From: Nitratifractor sp. | GTDB lineage: Bacteria; Campylobacterota; Campylobacteria; Campylobacterales; Sulfurovaceae | Assembly: GCA_015488535.1 (NCBI GenBank) | Contig: WFNP01000074.1 | Span: forward strand, 1 to 64,000 | Direction of reading: 5' to 3' | Length of the DNA: 64,000 nucleotides | Shown: positions 44,556-53,266 of the stretch, in pieces | How positions within the stretch are numbered: position 1 is the stretch's first letter | How the letters are laid out: every line of letters starts with the position of its first letter | Position numbers and translations under genes: made by a program | The notes under the pieces: generated by a model | Told to the model about the DNA's origin: nothing | Database searches by the model: none | What the model saw: the letters and a program-made list of their open reading frames with translations, nothing else

Positions 44556-46203
44556 AAGACTGCTTACAGTAGCAGTAGTAACCGTAATAACAATACTGCT
44601 GTTTTTATTTGCAATATTTAGAGACAACAGTCGAACAATCACTACAAAGCAGTTGGATATTTTGGTAAAAAAGGACCTCATTAGAGAGAGTATGCTCAAA
44701 GATGGATATCTATATGTAAAAACATCAAAACATATATACAAAATACCCAAACAGGCAGTAGATATACCAAGATTTGCATCTATATATCCTCTGGAGTATT
44801 CAAAAAACTATATATATATTTTCTCCATTCTAGGCATATTCTCAATTTTGATTTTAGTAATCATATATTTTATATTTTTTCACAAAAAGCATAATGAAGA
44901 GTTGATTGTATTGAAAAACTCTGCAAACAGTATCTCATCTTCAAAGAGTCATGAGACAAAAGAAGATAATAAAATAAAACCTATCATATCAGATATTACA
45001 TTCAAAGATGTAGCCGGTATGAAAGATACAAAAGTGGAGTTGCAGGAGTTGGTTGATTTTTTGAAAAACCCTTCCAAATATACCAAAATAGATATTCGTC
45101 TGCCAAAAGGCGTATTACTTGCAGGAGCTCCTGGTGTAGGCAAGACACATATAGCCAAAGCAGTAGCCGGAGAGGTCGGTGTGCCGTTTTTTTATCAAAG
45201 CGGTGCAAGTATAGTAGAGATATATGTAGGAATGGGAGCTAAAAGAGTGCATGAGCTTTTTGAAGAAGCCAGAAAAAATGCTCCTTCTGTAATCTTTATA
45301 GATGAGATAGATGCCATAGGCAAAGCAAGAGGCTCGATGGGAAATGATGAAAGAGAAGCCACCCTAAATCAACTGCTAACAGAGATGGATGGATTTGACA
45401 GTGATTCAGCAGTGCTTGTCATAGCGGCTACAAACAGAGTAGAGATTTTAGATGAAGCTCTGCTTAGACCCGGCAGATTTGATAGAAGAATACATATTCC
45501 CCTGCCTGACAGAGAAGACAGAAAAGAGATACTACAACTCTATCTCCAAAACAAAAGACACCATGCAGATATAGAAAAACTGGCAATAATGACAGTAGGA
45601 TTCAGCTCTGCGGCACTATCAACACTGGTCAATGAAGCAGCACTTCACGCAATGAGAGACGGTAGAAAAGAGATATTTATGACCGATTTTGTATCTGTCA
45701 TAGAAAATATAGTATCAGGCAAACGAAAAATACTAAATCTCAGTGATGAAGAGAGACAAATTCAGGCAGTTTATCAATCAGGCAAAGCTCTTGTGGCTAC
45801 ATGGGTAGATATACCCTATGAGATGATAGGATTGAGTAATACGATATTTTCAGATGAAGAAAGAAGTATCCAGTCAAAGAGTGACTATTTCAATATGATG
45901 ATGGTATATCTTGCCGGAACTGCTTCAACAGAAGCTATCTACTCGCAAAGATACAGTATAGCTTCAGAAGATTTGAAAAAAGCCAAGGAGTTGGCATTTA
46001 AAATGATAGAAGAGTACTCAATGGGAGAGAGTATATTTCCTGATAAGAAAGAGGCCGAAGATATTATGATAAAAGCACTCGAAGAGGTCTCGGCAATGTT
46101 GGCAAAACTTGAGAGTGTCAGAAAAAATATTTCAAACTATCTGCTGGTAAATGAAAATATCCGACAGGAAGAGGCAAGGGAGCTTTTGCGTGAAATTTTT
46201 TAG
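44524..46203 (+). CDS. FtsH-like membrane AAA+ ATPase lacking the zinc-protease site
   Basis: A 559-residue protein built like FtsH: two N-terminal transmembrane helices flank a short periplasmic loop, then an AAA+ domain with Walker [10 protein letters not shown], Walker [10 protein letters not shown], and [19 protein letters not shown]. In the peptidase domain the HExxH site reads YQSGK (Tyr417, Gln418, Lys421), so all three catalytic positions are lost. It should unfold or remodel substrates but not cut them. H. pylori HP0286 occupies the same place. GGAGG precedes the ATG inside mtaB, and the 3' end overlaps bioV by 14 nt. Confidence 0.88.
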   Translation: MKKTVQNFTDKRLLTVAVVTVITILLFLFAIFRDNSRTITTKQLDILVKKDLIRESMLKDGYLYVKTSKHIYKIPKQAVDIPRFASIYPLEYSKNYIYIFSILGIFSILILVIIYFIFFHKKHNEELIVLKNSANSISSSKSHETKEDNKIKPIISDITFKDVAGMKDTKVELQELVDFLKNPSKYTKIDIRLPKGVLLAGAPGVGKTHIAKAVAGEVGVPFFYQSGASIVEIYVGMGAKRVHELFEEARKNAPSVIFIDEIDAIGKARGSMGNDEREATLNQLLTEMDGFDSDSAVLVIAATNRVEILDEALLRPGRFDRRIHIPLPDREDRKEILQLYLQNKRHHADIEKLAIMTVGFSSAALSTLVNEAALHAMRDGRKEIFMTDFVSVIENIVSGKRKILNLSDEERQIQAVYQSGKALVATWVDIPYEMIGLSNTIFSDEERSIQSKSDYFNMMMVYLAGTASTEAIYSQRYSIASEDLKKAKELAFKMIEEYSMGESIFPDKKEAEDIMIKALEEVSAMLAKLESVRKNISNYLLVNENIRQEEARELLREIF

Positions 46204-46705
46204 TGGTTTTGGTTTCAAAAATGAAAAAGAGTTGTTTGATGATTTCATCATTGAGAGTGATTTTACTGTAGCAGGATTCAGCAAAGGAGCCATAGAGGCA
46301 TTTGAATATGCCTACTCCTCAAAAGATAGAGTCGATAGATTGATACTACTGTCTCCTGCATTTTTTCAAAATGAAAAAGAGTCATTTAAAAGGCTGCAAC
46401 TAAGAGCTTTTGAAAGTGATGAGCAGAGATATTTTAATAATTTTTATAACTTATGCTCAGATAATACAGATATATCCCAATACAAAACAGAGGGTAATAT
46501 AGAAGAGTTAAAAAAGCTACTGTATTACAAATGGAGTGAAGAGAAGATATCAGAGCTGAAAAACAGAGGAGTCATTATAGAAGTGTTTATAGGCTCTGAT
46601 GACAGAATAGTTGACAGTAGTAAAAGTTTGGATTTTTTTCAAAATTTCATCTCATGTTGGTATCTTAAAGGAGCTAATCACATACTAAAAAGAAACAGTA
46701 ATTAA
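46190..46705 (+). CDS. bioV: BioV-like pimeloyl-ACP methyl ester esterase
   Basis: Probable alpha/beta-hydrolase of 171 residues, small for the fold. It begins MKFFSGFGF and shows the nucleophile elbow GFSKG (Ser31), a likely acid in GSDDRIVD and His in GANHIL. This pattern fits BioV, the biotin-synthesis esterase known from Helicobacter that replaces BioH by freeing pimeloyl-ACP. GTG at 46190 is chosen because AGGGAG lies 7-8 nt upstream; a longer ATG frame from 46151 adds residues encoded inside the FtsH-like gene. It ends the aroB operon. The family call rests on recalled sequence similarity. Confidence 0.72.
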   Translation: MKFFSGFGFKNEKELFDDFIIESDFTVAGFSKGAIEAFEYAYSSKDRVDRLILLSPAFFQNEKESFKRLQLRAFESDEQRYFNNFYNLCSDNTDISQYKTEGNIEELKKLLYYKWSEEKISELKNRGVIIEVFIGSDDRIVDSSKSLDFFQNFISCWYLKGANHILKRNSN

Positions 46706-46753
46706 ATTTTTTATTTTTTTTAGTTTTTCAAAACTATACAATAACCTTACAGT

Positions 46754-46761
46754 TGTATAAT
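46754..46761 (+). promoter_or_regulatory. Predicted extended -10 box of the ClC gene
   Basis: TGTATAAT stands 34 nt before the ClC ATG in an AT-rich gap after bioV, suggesting the channel gene has its own promoter. Confidence 0.45.
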
Positions 46762-46794
46762 ACAGATATAATCATTTCTGAAGGCTGCTAAAAA

Positions 46795-48216
46795 ATGAAA
46801 CATCTGATTGAATACTCTTCTATACTTCTTAGTGTCATAAAATGGATTATCTTATCTATGATTATAGGTATCATAATAGGTGGTGCTGTTACACTCTTTT
46901 TGAATCTACTGGCATATGGAGAGAGCCACAGTAAACTTTTGCCTTTTCATTACTATTATCTGCTGCCGATAGGTCTTGTATTCAGTGTATGGCTGACTAG
47001 AAAATTTGCACCCGAAGCAGAAGGTCACGGCACAGAAAAGGTCATAGAAGCTGTCCATAAAAGAAATGGAAAAATAGATGTAAAGGTAATACCCGTCAAA
47101 CTTGTAACTACCATAATCACACTTGTTACCGGAGGTTCAGCCGGTAAAGAGGGTCCTGGAGCACAAATCGGTGGTGGTATAGCCTCTTATATATCTGAGT
47201 TATTGCGATTTTCTCCCGAAGATAGAAGAAAGCTGGTCGTATGTGGTATCAGTTCGGGTTTTGCCACAGTATTTGGCACACCCATAGCAGGTGCAATTTT
47301 TGGTATAGAAGTGCTTATTGTAGGCTCTATCCAGTATGATATGTTACTTGCCTCATTTATTGCCGGATTGAGCGGTTTTTATACTGCCCAATATTTTGGT
47401 GCCCAATATACATATTTTGATATAAGTTATTTTCAACACTATTTCATCGATGGTATGCTGATACTAAAAGTAATACTGGGAGGCATATTTTTTGGATTTG
47501 TAGCTTTGATGATAAGTGCCACTCTCAAGCAGACAGAAAAAATGGTGGAAAAAATTTCACTAAACGGATATGCAAAAGCATTTTTGGGGGGTGTTTTGCT
47601 GGTACTTCTATCCTTTGTTGTAGGAGATAAATATTTCGGATTGGGATTGGATACCATCGCTCAGACAATGCAGATAAATGTAGATCATACAACTTCCATG
47701 CCATGGTATGCATTTTTGGTCAAGATATTTTATACCGCAGTTACACTGGGTTCTGGAGGAAGTGGCGGAATAATCACTCCCATATTCTACATAGGTGCCA
47801 CAAGTGGTCACTGGTATGGTGGACTCTTTGGCAGTGAGCATCAACTTGCCCTCTTTTCTGCACTGGGATTTGTCAGCGTTTTGGCAGGTGCTACAAATAC
47901 ACCAATATCGGCTATAGTCATGGCTATTGAGCTGTTTGGTCTTGATGTGGGACACTATGCTGCCATATCCATAGTCATAAGTTTTTTGATATCCGGACAC
48001 AAAAGTGTATTTCCATCACAGAAACTTTATATGAAAAAATCTGACCTTTTGGATATAAAATATGGAGAAGATATTGACCACAGTGAAGTGACAGTAGATG
48101 ACAAACATATCAAACAAATCAACAATATATATAAAAATATACAGATGAAACGAATGAAACACAGGAATAAAAAAAGAAAAAATACGGCTAATCAGACAAT
48201 AGATAAAGAGAGTTAA
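46795..48216 (+). CDS. ClC-family chloride channel/transporter
   Basis: Integral membrane protein of 473 residues with about ten hydrophobic segments. The selectivity motifs are GGSAGKEGPGAQIG (gating Glu in KEGP) and GSGGSGGIITPIFYIGA. The external glutamate suggests it may work as a Cl-/H+ exchanger, but this is inference. A hydrophilic, Lys-rich tail of about 60 residues follows; there are no CBS domains. Confidence 0.92.
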   Translation: MKHLIEYSSILLSVIKWIILSMIIGIIIGGAVTLFLNLLAYGESHSKLLPFHYYYLLPIGLVFSVWLTRKFAPEAEGHGTEKVIEAVHKRNGKIDVKVIPVKLVTTIITLVTGGSAGKEGPGAQIGGGIASYISELLRFSPEDRRKLVVCGISSGFATVFGTPIAGAIFGIEVLIVGSIQYDMLLASFIAGLSGFYTAQYFGAQYTYFDISYFQHYFIDGMLILKVILGGIFFGFVALMISATLKQTEKMVEKISLNGYAKAFLGGVLLVLLSFVVGDKYFGLGLDTIAQTMQINVDHTTSMPWYAFLVKIFYTAVTLGSGGSGGIITPIFYIGATSGHWYGGLFGSEHQLALFSALGFVSVLAGATNTPISAIVMAIELFGLDVGHYAAISIVISFLISGHKSVFPSQKLYMKKSDLLDIKYGEDIDHSEVTVDDKHIKQINNIYKNIQMKRMKHRNKKRKNTANQTIDKES

Positions 48217-48280
48217 TCGATGATTTATCAACTCACGATATACTTAATTAAATCAAATTTTTGAATACAAAGGAAGAAAA

Positions 48281-49117
48281 GTGAAAAAAGAGGTAAAACT
48301 GTTACTGAGTGCATGTATTTTAAGTATGAGTACACTGTATGCTTCTGATATTATTGCAACTGTAGATAATGTAAAGATAACCAAAGATGATGCCAATAGA
48401 TTTATACAGGCATCTCAACCTACTATGAATTATGATATGCTAAAAAGCAAACAGAAAAAGCAGGTAATTGAAAGATTAATAGAAAGAGAACTCTTTTCAC
48501 AGGAGGCAAAAAGAGCAGGTATAGAAAATGATGCTGAGTTTAAAAAGCTTCTTGCACAACAAAAAAAAGATTTGATGGTAGCTCAGTGGATGAAAAATGA
48601 CTTTGAAAAGACAATAGTCAGTGATGGTGAGGTCAAAGAGTTTTACAATAAAAACAAAAAGAAATTTGAAGTACCGGCACAGGTACACGCTAGACATATA
48701 CTGGTAAAGAGTGAAAAAAAAGCCCAGCAGATAATAGATTCTCTAAAGGGTCTAAAGGGTGAAAAATTAAAATCCAAATTTATTGAATTGGCAAAAAAAG
48801 AGTCGCAGGGACCTACAGGTGTAAAGGGGGGAGATTTGGGCTATTTCACTGCCTCTCAGATGGTTTTGCCATTTAGCAAAGCAGCATTTGGTCTAAAAAA
48901 AGGTGAAATTACACTCAAACCTGTAAAAACACAGTTTGGTTATCATGTAATCTATGTAGAAGATAAAAAACCTGCACAGATACTGCCTTTTGATTTGGTC
49001 AAAGACAAAATCAGACAGAGTCTGAAAGAAAAAGAGTTCAAAGAGAAGATGCAGTTAAAAGCTTCCGAACTCAAAAAAAGAGCAAAAATCACAACTGAAT
49101 TGGATTCTTCCAAATAA
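48281..49117 (+). CDS. Periplasmic parvulin-type peptidyl-prolyl isomerase (PEB4-like)
   Basis: A 278-residue exported chaperone/isomerase like C. jejuni PEB4 (Cbf2). Signal peptide to about residue 21 (TLYA), SurA-type N-terminal helical domain, then a parvulin domain (HARHILVKSEKKAQ, GPTGVKGGDLGYF, MVLPFSKAAFGLKKGEI, TQFGYHVIYVED). GTG start at 48281 with AAGGAAG upstream. As in C. jejuni it lies upstream of fba, here with one extra gene between. It probably assists outer-membrane protein folding. Confidence 0.9.
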   Translation: MKKEVKLLLSACILSMSTLYASDIIATVDNVKITKDDANRFIQASQPTMNYDMLKSKQKKQVIERLIERELFSQEAKRAGIENDAEFKKLLAQQKKDLMVAQWMKNDFEKTIVSDGEVKEFYNKNKKKFEVPAQVHARHILVKSEKKAQQIIDSLKGLKGEKLKSKFIELAKKESQGPTGVKGGDLGYFTASQMVLPFSKAAFGLKKGEITLKPVKTQFGYHVIYVEDKKPAQILPFDLVKDKIRQSLKEKEFKEKMQLKASELKKRAKITTELDSSK

Positions 49118-49146
49118 GTAATTTAATGAATGAAAGGATATTAAAT

Positions 49147-49740
49147 ATGAAAAACTGGAGCAAAAATATTATTCTGGGGCTTATTTTGGCAGGTAGTATG
49201 GGATATGCCAAGGTTATAGCTACTGTAAACGGTTATCCGATTACTTCATCTGAAGCAAATGCATATATCAAAATGGTAAGTCATGGAAAAGTAACAAACT
49301 ACACCAAACTCTCACCAAAAGACAGAAAAAGATTGATAAATGCTTTGGCAACAGACAAATTTGTCATGAAAGAGGCAAACAGAGAAGTAAAAAAGAATCA
49401 AAAGAAACTGCTTTATGTTGACTATTATGTCAAAAAGCATTTTAAAGAGTTGATGAAAAAAGCCAACAAAGAGCTGAGCAAAAAAGAGAAAGAAGCAGCC
49501 GTTGCTGATGCGTGGGTTAGAAAAAAATCTGCAAGATACAAAGTATCTGAAGATGAGATGAAAAAAGTATATAGAAAAAACAAGAAACTCTTTGTAAATA
49601 AAAAAACTGGCAAAGTAGTCCCATACAGCAGAATCAAACCTATAATAAAAATGCAACTTCAGCAGAAAAAATTTGTAGATAATCTAATGAAACACGCAAA
49701 GATAAACTATAATCCATCAACCGCCAAAAAGAAAAAATAA
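49147..49740 (+). CDS. Exported SurA-N-like protein without an isomerase domain
   Basis: A 197-residue secreted protein with a signal peptide (LGLILAGSMGYA) and a SurA/PEB4-type chaperone start (KVIATVNGYPITSSEANAYI), then long Lys-rich helices and no parvulin core. Its opening closely mirrors that of the preceding gene (DIIATVDNVKITKDDAN), so it may be a truncated duplicate turned pure chaperone. Start at 49147 has AAAGGA 9 nt upstream; a frame from 49126 is less likely. Function is inference. Confidence 0.75.
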   Translation: MKNWSKNIILGLILAGSMGYAKVIATVNGYPITSSEANAYIKMVSHGKVTNYTKLSPKDRKRLINALATDKFVMKEANREVKKNQKKLLYVDYYVKKHFKELMKKANKELSKKEKEAAVADAWVRKKSARYKVSEDEMKKVYRKNKKLFVNKKTGKVVPYSRIKPIIKMQLQQKKFVDNLMKHAKINYNPSTAKKKK

Positions 49741-49765
49741 AATATTGCGATAAAGGAGTCAAATA

Positions 49766-50839
49766 ATGGGAATATCTGAATTTGTAAAAGCAGGTGTAGC
49801 AACCGGAGATGATCTGCAAAAGATTTTTGAAATAGCCAAAAAAAATCAGTTTGCTTTACCTGCTGTCAATGTCGTAGGAACAGATTCTATCAATGCCGTA
49901 ATGGAGGCTGCAAAAAGTGTCAATTCTCCTGTAATTATCCAGTTTAGTAACGGAGGGGCTTCCTTTTATGCAGGAAAAGGTTTGAGTAATGAGAATGAAA
50001 AAGCAGCAATAGCAGGAGCTGTAAGTGGAGCAAAACATGTCCATACTCTTGCCCAGCTATATGGCATACCCGTTATTTTGCATACAGACCATGCTGCCAG
50101 AAAACTATTGCCATGGATAGATGGATTACTTGAAGCGAGTGAAAAACACTATAAAGAGTATGGCAAACCTCTATTTTCATCTCATATGATAGATTTGTCA
50201 GAAGAGAGTTTGGAGGATAATCTATCCACCTGTGAAGAGTATCTAAAGAGAATGAGTGCCATAGATATGACACTTGAGATTGAGCTTGGTATCACAGGCG
50301 GAGAAGAAGATGGTGTAGATAATACAGATGTGGATAACGCAGCACTATATACACAACCTGAAGAGGTATGTGAAGCATATGAGAGATTGAGTGCTATAAG
50401 TGACAGATTTACAATAGCTGCATCTTTTGGTAATGTTCACGGTGTATATAAGCCAGGTAATGTTCATCTAGAGCCTAAAATTCTGGACAATTCGCAAAAA
50501 TATATCGAGCAGAAGTTAAAAACTGCTCCAAAACCTGTAAATTTTGTATTCCATGGTGGCAGTGGCTCCAGTGCTGAGGAGATAAAAGAGGCTATCAGTT
50601 ATGGTGTAATCAAGATGAATATAGACACTGATACCCAATGGGCATTTTGGGAAGGGGCAAAAGAGTATATAGAAAAATATCATGACTATCTACAATCTCA
50701 AATAGGCAATCCTGAAGGTGAAGACAAACCAAATAAAAAGTATTATGACCCAAGAAAGTGGCTCAGATCTGCTGAAGAGTCAATGAGAGACAGAGTTATC
50801 AAGGCATTTGAAGAGCTAAACTGTATTGACAGATTTTAG
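49766..50839 (+). CDS. fba: Class II fructose-bisphosphate aldolase
   Basis: Zinc aldolase of glycolysis and gluconeogenesis. The 357-residue protein shows VILHTDHAARKLLPW (metal His, catalytic Asp), EIELGITGGEEDGVDN, FGNVHGVYKPGNV and VFHGGSGSSAEEIKEAI. AAGGAG precedes the ATG. Followed by the repeat-rich gap at 50840-51305. Confidence 0.96.
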   Translation: MGISEFVKAGVATGDDLQKIFEIAKKNQFALPAVNVVGTDSINAVMEAAKSVNSPVIIQFSNGGASFYAGKGLSNENEKAAIAGAVSGAKHVHTLAQLYGIPVILHTDHAARKLLPWIDGLLEASEKHYKEYGKPLFSSHMIDLSEESLEDNLSTCEEYLKRMSAIDMTLEIELGITGGEEDGVDNTDVDNAALYTQPEEVCEAYERLSAISDRFTIAASFGNVHGVYKPGNVHLEPKILDNSQKYIEQKLKTAPKPVNFVFHGGSGSSAEEIKEAISYGVIKMNIDTDTQWAFWEGAKEYIEKYHDYLQSQIGNPEGEDKPNKKYYDPRKWLRSAEESMRDRVIKAFEELNCIDRF

Positions 50840-50952
50840 AATTACTCCATATTCTACAGGAGCTGGGGTTTCAACCCCACAACACAGAGTATTCAAATCT
50901 GTATTTTTTATATCTCAATAAAAATAAAATCAACACGAGTCTTATTTAAGTC

Positions 50953-51298
50953 TAACGCGAGTCTCGGATAAGAGATAACTATAATACTTATCCATCAAAT
51001 TGCTATAGATATTAACTTTAAAACTGATGTTACGCATAATTCTCAAAATAACTATAATTTAATGAAATTTATGAAGGCAGGACTTCAGTCCTGCACAATG
51101 CGGGGTTGAAATCCCGCCTCCTATGCTATATTGTTCAATATAATTTTATCTGCGTAAGGTCAGTTAAAAATTTAGCTTCAACTTTTTATTTTGTGGGGCT
51201 GAAGCCCCACTCCCAAAGTAAATTGAACTTAAACAAGTGAGTCATCAAAGAAATTTGATAGAATATCTATATTTATCTCTTATCCTAGACTTGCGTTA
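50953..51298. mobile_element. MITE-like element, 31-bp terminal inverted repeats, about 346 bp
   Basis: The left end (50953-50983) begins TAACGCGAGTCTCGGATAAG; the reverse complement of the right end (51268-51298) begins TAACGCAAGTCTAGGATAAG. They agree at 28 of 31 positions. The interior is non-coding. A weaker third copy of the end motif (AACACGAGTCT...TAAG) lies just outside the left end at 50932-50950. No convincing target duplication was found. A non-autonomous transposon remnant is the best guess; a structured RNA is another. Confidence 0.6.
51022..51165. mobile_element. Inner inverted-repeat element nested in the larger one, 144 bp
   Basis: AACTGATGTTACGCA (51022-51036) and TGCGTAAGGTCAGTT (51151-51165) pair at 13 of 15 positions. 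Between them are two adjacent GC-rich palindromes (GGCAGGACTTCAGTCCTGC-like and CGGGGTTGAAATCCCG). The size and ends fit a small insertion that landed inside the outer element. Confidence 0.5.
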
Positions 51299-51305
51299 TA
51301 GTTAT

Positions 51306-51695
51306 CTAATCACTAAATGCCACATATAACAGCCACGGGTATGTCATAGGACCTATCAGTGCCAACCAAAAAGGAACTGACATATTCAAAGATTCCAGTA
51401 ATGACTGTTCAGGCTCTTTGGTGATATACAATCTTTTTATCATCTCTATTTTTGTAAAGATATCAAATGTTTTTAATCCTATAATAAATATCATTACCAA
51501 ATTCAACATATCATACTTCAATGCCACAAATAGTATATAGATATATCCTGTATGTATCGACAAAAACAGAAAAACAGAGCGACGATAGTAATTGTAAAGC
51601 CTTTGTAATACACCTCCCAAAGTAGGAGCATACTGGAATGACAACTCTATCATCTCAGCTACAAAAGATAAAATAACTATATTTGCAACTGTCAT
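51306..51695 (-). CDS. Small conserved membrane protein, unknown function
   Basis: A 129-residue, very hydrophobic protein with probably four membrane segments (IVILSFVAEMIEL, VFLFLSIHTGYIYILFVAL, MLNLVMIFIIGLK, FWLALIGPMTYPWLLYVAF). I do not recognise the family. Its start shares a base with the dapE stop, so it is cotranscribed after dapE. The inverted-repeat element ends next to its stop codon. Confidence 0.65.
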   Translation of the reverse strand: MTVANIVILSFVAEMIELSFQYAPTLGGVLQRLYNYYRRSVFLFLSIHTGYIYILFVALKYDMLNLVMIFIIGLKTFDIFTKIEMIKRLYITKEPEQSLLESLNMSVPFWLALIGPMTYPWLLYVAFSD

Positions 51696-52789
51696 TAAAA
51701 ACTCTTTATTACTTGACTAAATACATCAAACAATCCCTCCACCTCATCGATGGATACTCTCTCATTAGGTGCATGTATTGTGTCATTTCTTGTGCCAAAC
51801 TCTATAGTCTTGATACCATACTCAGCCATAAATCTGGCATCACTTGTGCCTCCGGCAGTAGAGTGTTTTGCTTCCCCTTTACATACATCTTTGATGGCAT
51901 TGTCAAGAACTTTTACTACTTTGCTATCCGGAGATGTTACAAACGGTTTGGCTGATTGTGAGAGTTGCAATTCATAATCCAAGCCTTTGAATTTGGATTC
52001 GATAAATGCTTTGATATCTTCAATATCTGTTTTTGTAGAATTTCTGACATTAAACATCATTTTTAAAACTCCCGGAGTTACATTAGTTACCTCCATACCT
52101 GCTCTGATATCAGTAATCACAAAACGACTCGGCTCAAAATAATCATCTCCCTCATCAAGATTTACTCCGGCTATTGATGGCAAAATTGGAGCTATCATAT
52201 CTATTGGATTTTTAGCCTTTTGTGGGTATGCTGCGTGTCCTTGCACACCATAGAGTTTCAATACACCGTTTATAGAGCCTCTTCTGCCTATTTTTATAGC
52301 ATCTCCAAATCTATCTTCACAGGTCGGTTCAGCAACAATTGCATAATCTGGTAACATACCTATATCTTTTAAATGCTCTAGCATAATTTTGGTGCCGTAT
52401 TTGGCTTCTCCTTCTTCATCTGATGTCAAAAGGATAGAGAGTGTGCCATTGAAATTTTCAGCTCTTTTTACAGCTTCTAAAAATGCAGCTACTCCACTCT
52501 TCATATCCTGAGCCCCTCTGGCATATATCTTATTATCTTTGATTAGAGGAGTAAAAGGCTCACTTCTCCAACCGTCACCAGGAGGAACCACATCTATATG
52601 CCCAGCAAAACAGAGATGCTCACCTTCAGAAAATTTTTTATACAAAAAGAGATTTTTTACTCCACCCTCATCTACTCTGAGAGCTTCAAAATCTGAAAGA
52701 TACTCTTCTATAAACTCCATCAAACCGGCATCATCAGGAGTCACAGAGGGAGCAGACAATATTTTTATAAACAAATCTATCACATTCAT
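51695..52789 (-). CDS. dapE: Succinyl-diaminopimelate desuccinylase
   Basis: Di-zinc M20 hydrolase of the succinylase branch of lysine/diaminopimelate synthesis. The 364-residue protein shows FAGHIDVVPPGDGW (metal His/Asp), GAQDMKSGVAAFL, LLTSDEEGEAKYGT (catalytic Glu), EPTCEDRFGDAIKIGRRGS and ECH-type ending STAGGTSDARFMAEYG. With lysC and dapB in the window it supports full diaminopimelate synthesis. Divergent from gatC. Confidence 0.95.
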   Translation of the reverse strand: MNVIDLFIKILSAPSVTPDDAGLMEFIEEYLSDFEALRVDEGGVKNLFLYKKFSEGEHLCFAGHIDVVPPGDGWRSEPFTPLIKDNKIYARGAQDMKSGVAAFLEAVKRAENFNGTLSILLTSDEEGEAKYGTKIMLEHLKDIGMLPDYAIVAEPTCEDRFGDAIKIGRRGSINGVLKLYGVQGHAAYPQKAKNPIDMIAPILPSIAGVNLDEGDDYFEPSRFVITDIRAGMEVTNVTPGVLKMMFNVRNSTKTDIEDIKAFIESKFKGLDYELQLSQSAKPFVTSPDSKVVKVLDNAIKDVCKGEAKHSTAGGTSDARFMAEYGIKTIEFGTRNDTIHAPNERVSIDEVEGLFDVFSQVIKSF

Positions 52790-52957
52790 ATATAATACCT
52801 CAATATATTTTTATCATGTATTGTATCAATAGATTGAATATTTTAACTGATATAAGACTAATTGCCAATCAACAGCACTCAATATTAAAAAAGTGATATA
52901 CTAATTATAATAATTTTTCAATATAATATACTCCACTAAAGCCTTTGGAGGATTATT

Positions 52958-53248
52958 TTGCATATAGATGAAGAGATTTTAAAAAAACTTGAAAAACTGT
53001 CTCATTTGAGGATAGATGAATCCAAAAAAGAGGAAGTTATAGGACAACTGTCTGAGATATTAGAGTATGTGGAGAATCTCAAGGAGCTTGATACTGAGCA
53101 TTTAGACAGTTTCTTCTCTACATTGCCGGGCAATACTCCCGTCAGAGAAGATATACCATCCAATGACCCCTCTATACCAAAAGAGATACTTGAAAATGCT
53201 CCGCAGAGTGAAGATGATTTCTTCATAGTTCCTGCTATCATAGAGTAA
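52958..53248 (+). CDS. gatC: Aspartyl/glutamyl-tRNA amidotransferase subunit C
   Basis: A 96-residue subunit of the GatCAB complex, which makes Gln-tRNA and Asn-tRNA by amidating mischarged tRNAs. Family pattern: ILKKLEKLSHLRIDESKKEE, then LSEILEYVENLKELDTEHL and the closing DDFFIVPAIIE. The start is TTG at 52958, supported by TTTGGAGGA 5-9 nt upstream; no ATG is available in frame nearby. First gene of a long operon reaching at least glyA. Confidence 0.93.
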   Translation: MHIDEEILKKLEKLSHLRIDESKKEEVIGQLSEILEYVENLKELDTEHLDSFFSTLPGNTPVREDIPSNDPSIPKEILENAPQSEDDFFIVPAIIE

Positions 53249-53266
53249 AACAGAGGAGAAGATACC

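Larger units (their letters stand above)
50840..51305. other. Gene-free region with palindromes and nested inverted repeats
   Basis: The only gap over 300 bp in the window. No plausible reading frame is seen. It holds a hairpin GGGGTTTCAACCCC at 50865-50878, an outer inverted-repeat element (50953-51298), an inner one (51022-51165), two more GC hairpins inside it (near 51077-51093 and 51101-51116) and one near 51195-51209. The right edge ends within a few bases of the stop codon of the membrane-protein gene at 51306. Confidence 0.85.

Noticed and set aside
44524-46203. Annotation as a functional FtsH protease
   Set aside because: The HExxH site is YQSGK, so zinc binding and peptide cleavage are not expected.
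50840-51305. Insertion sequence with a transposase gene
   Set aside because: Inverted repeats are present, but no transposase frame or remnant is visible in any frame.
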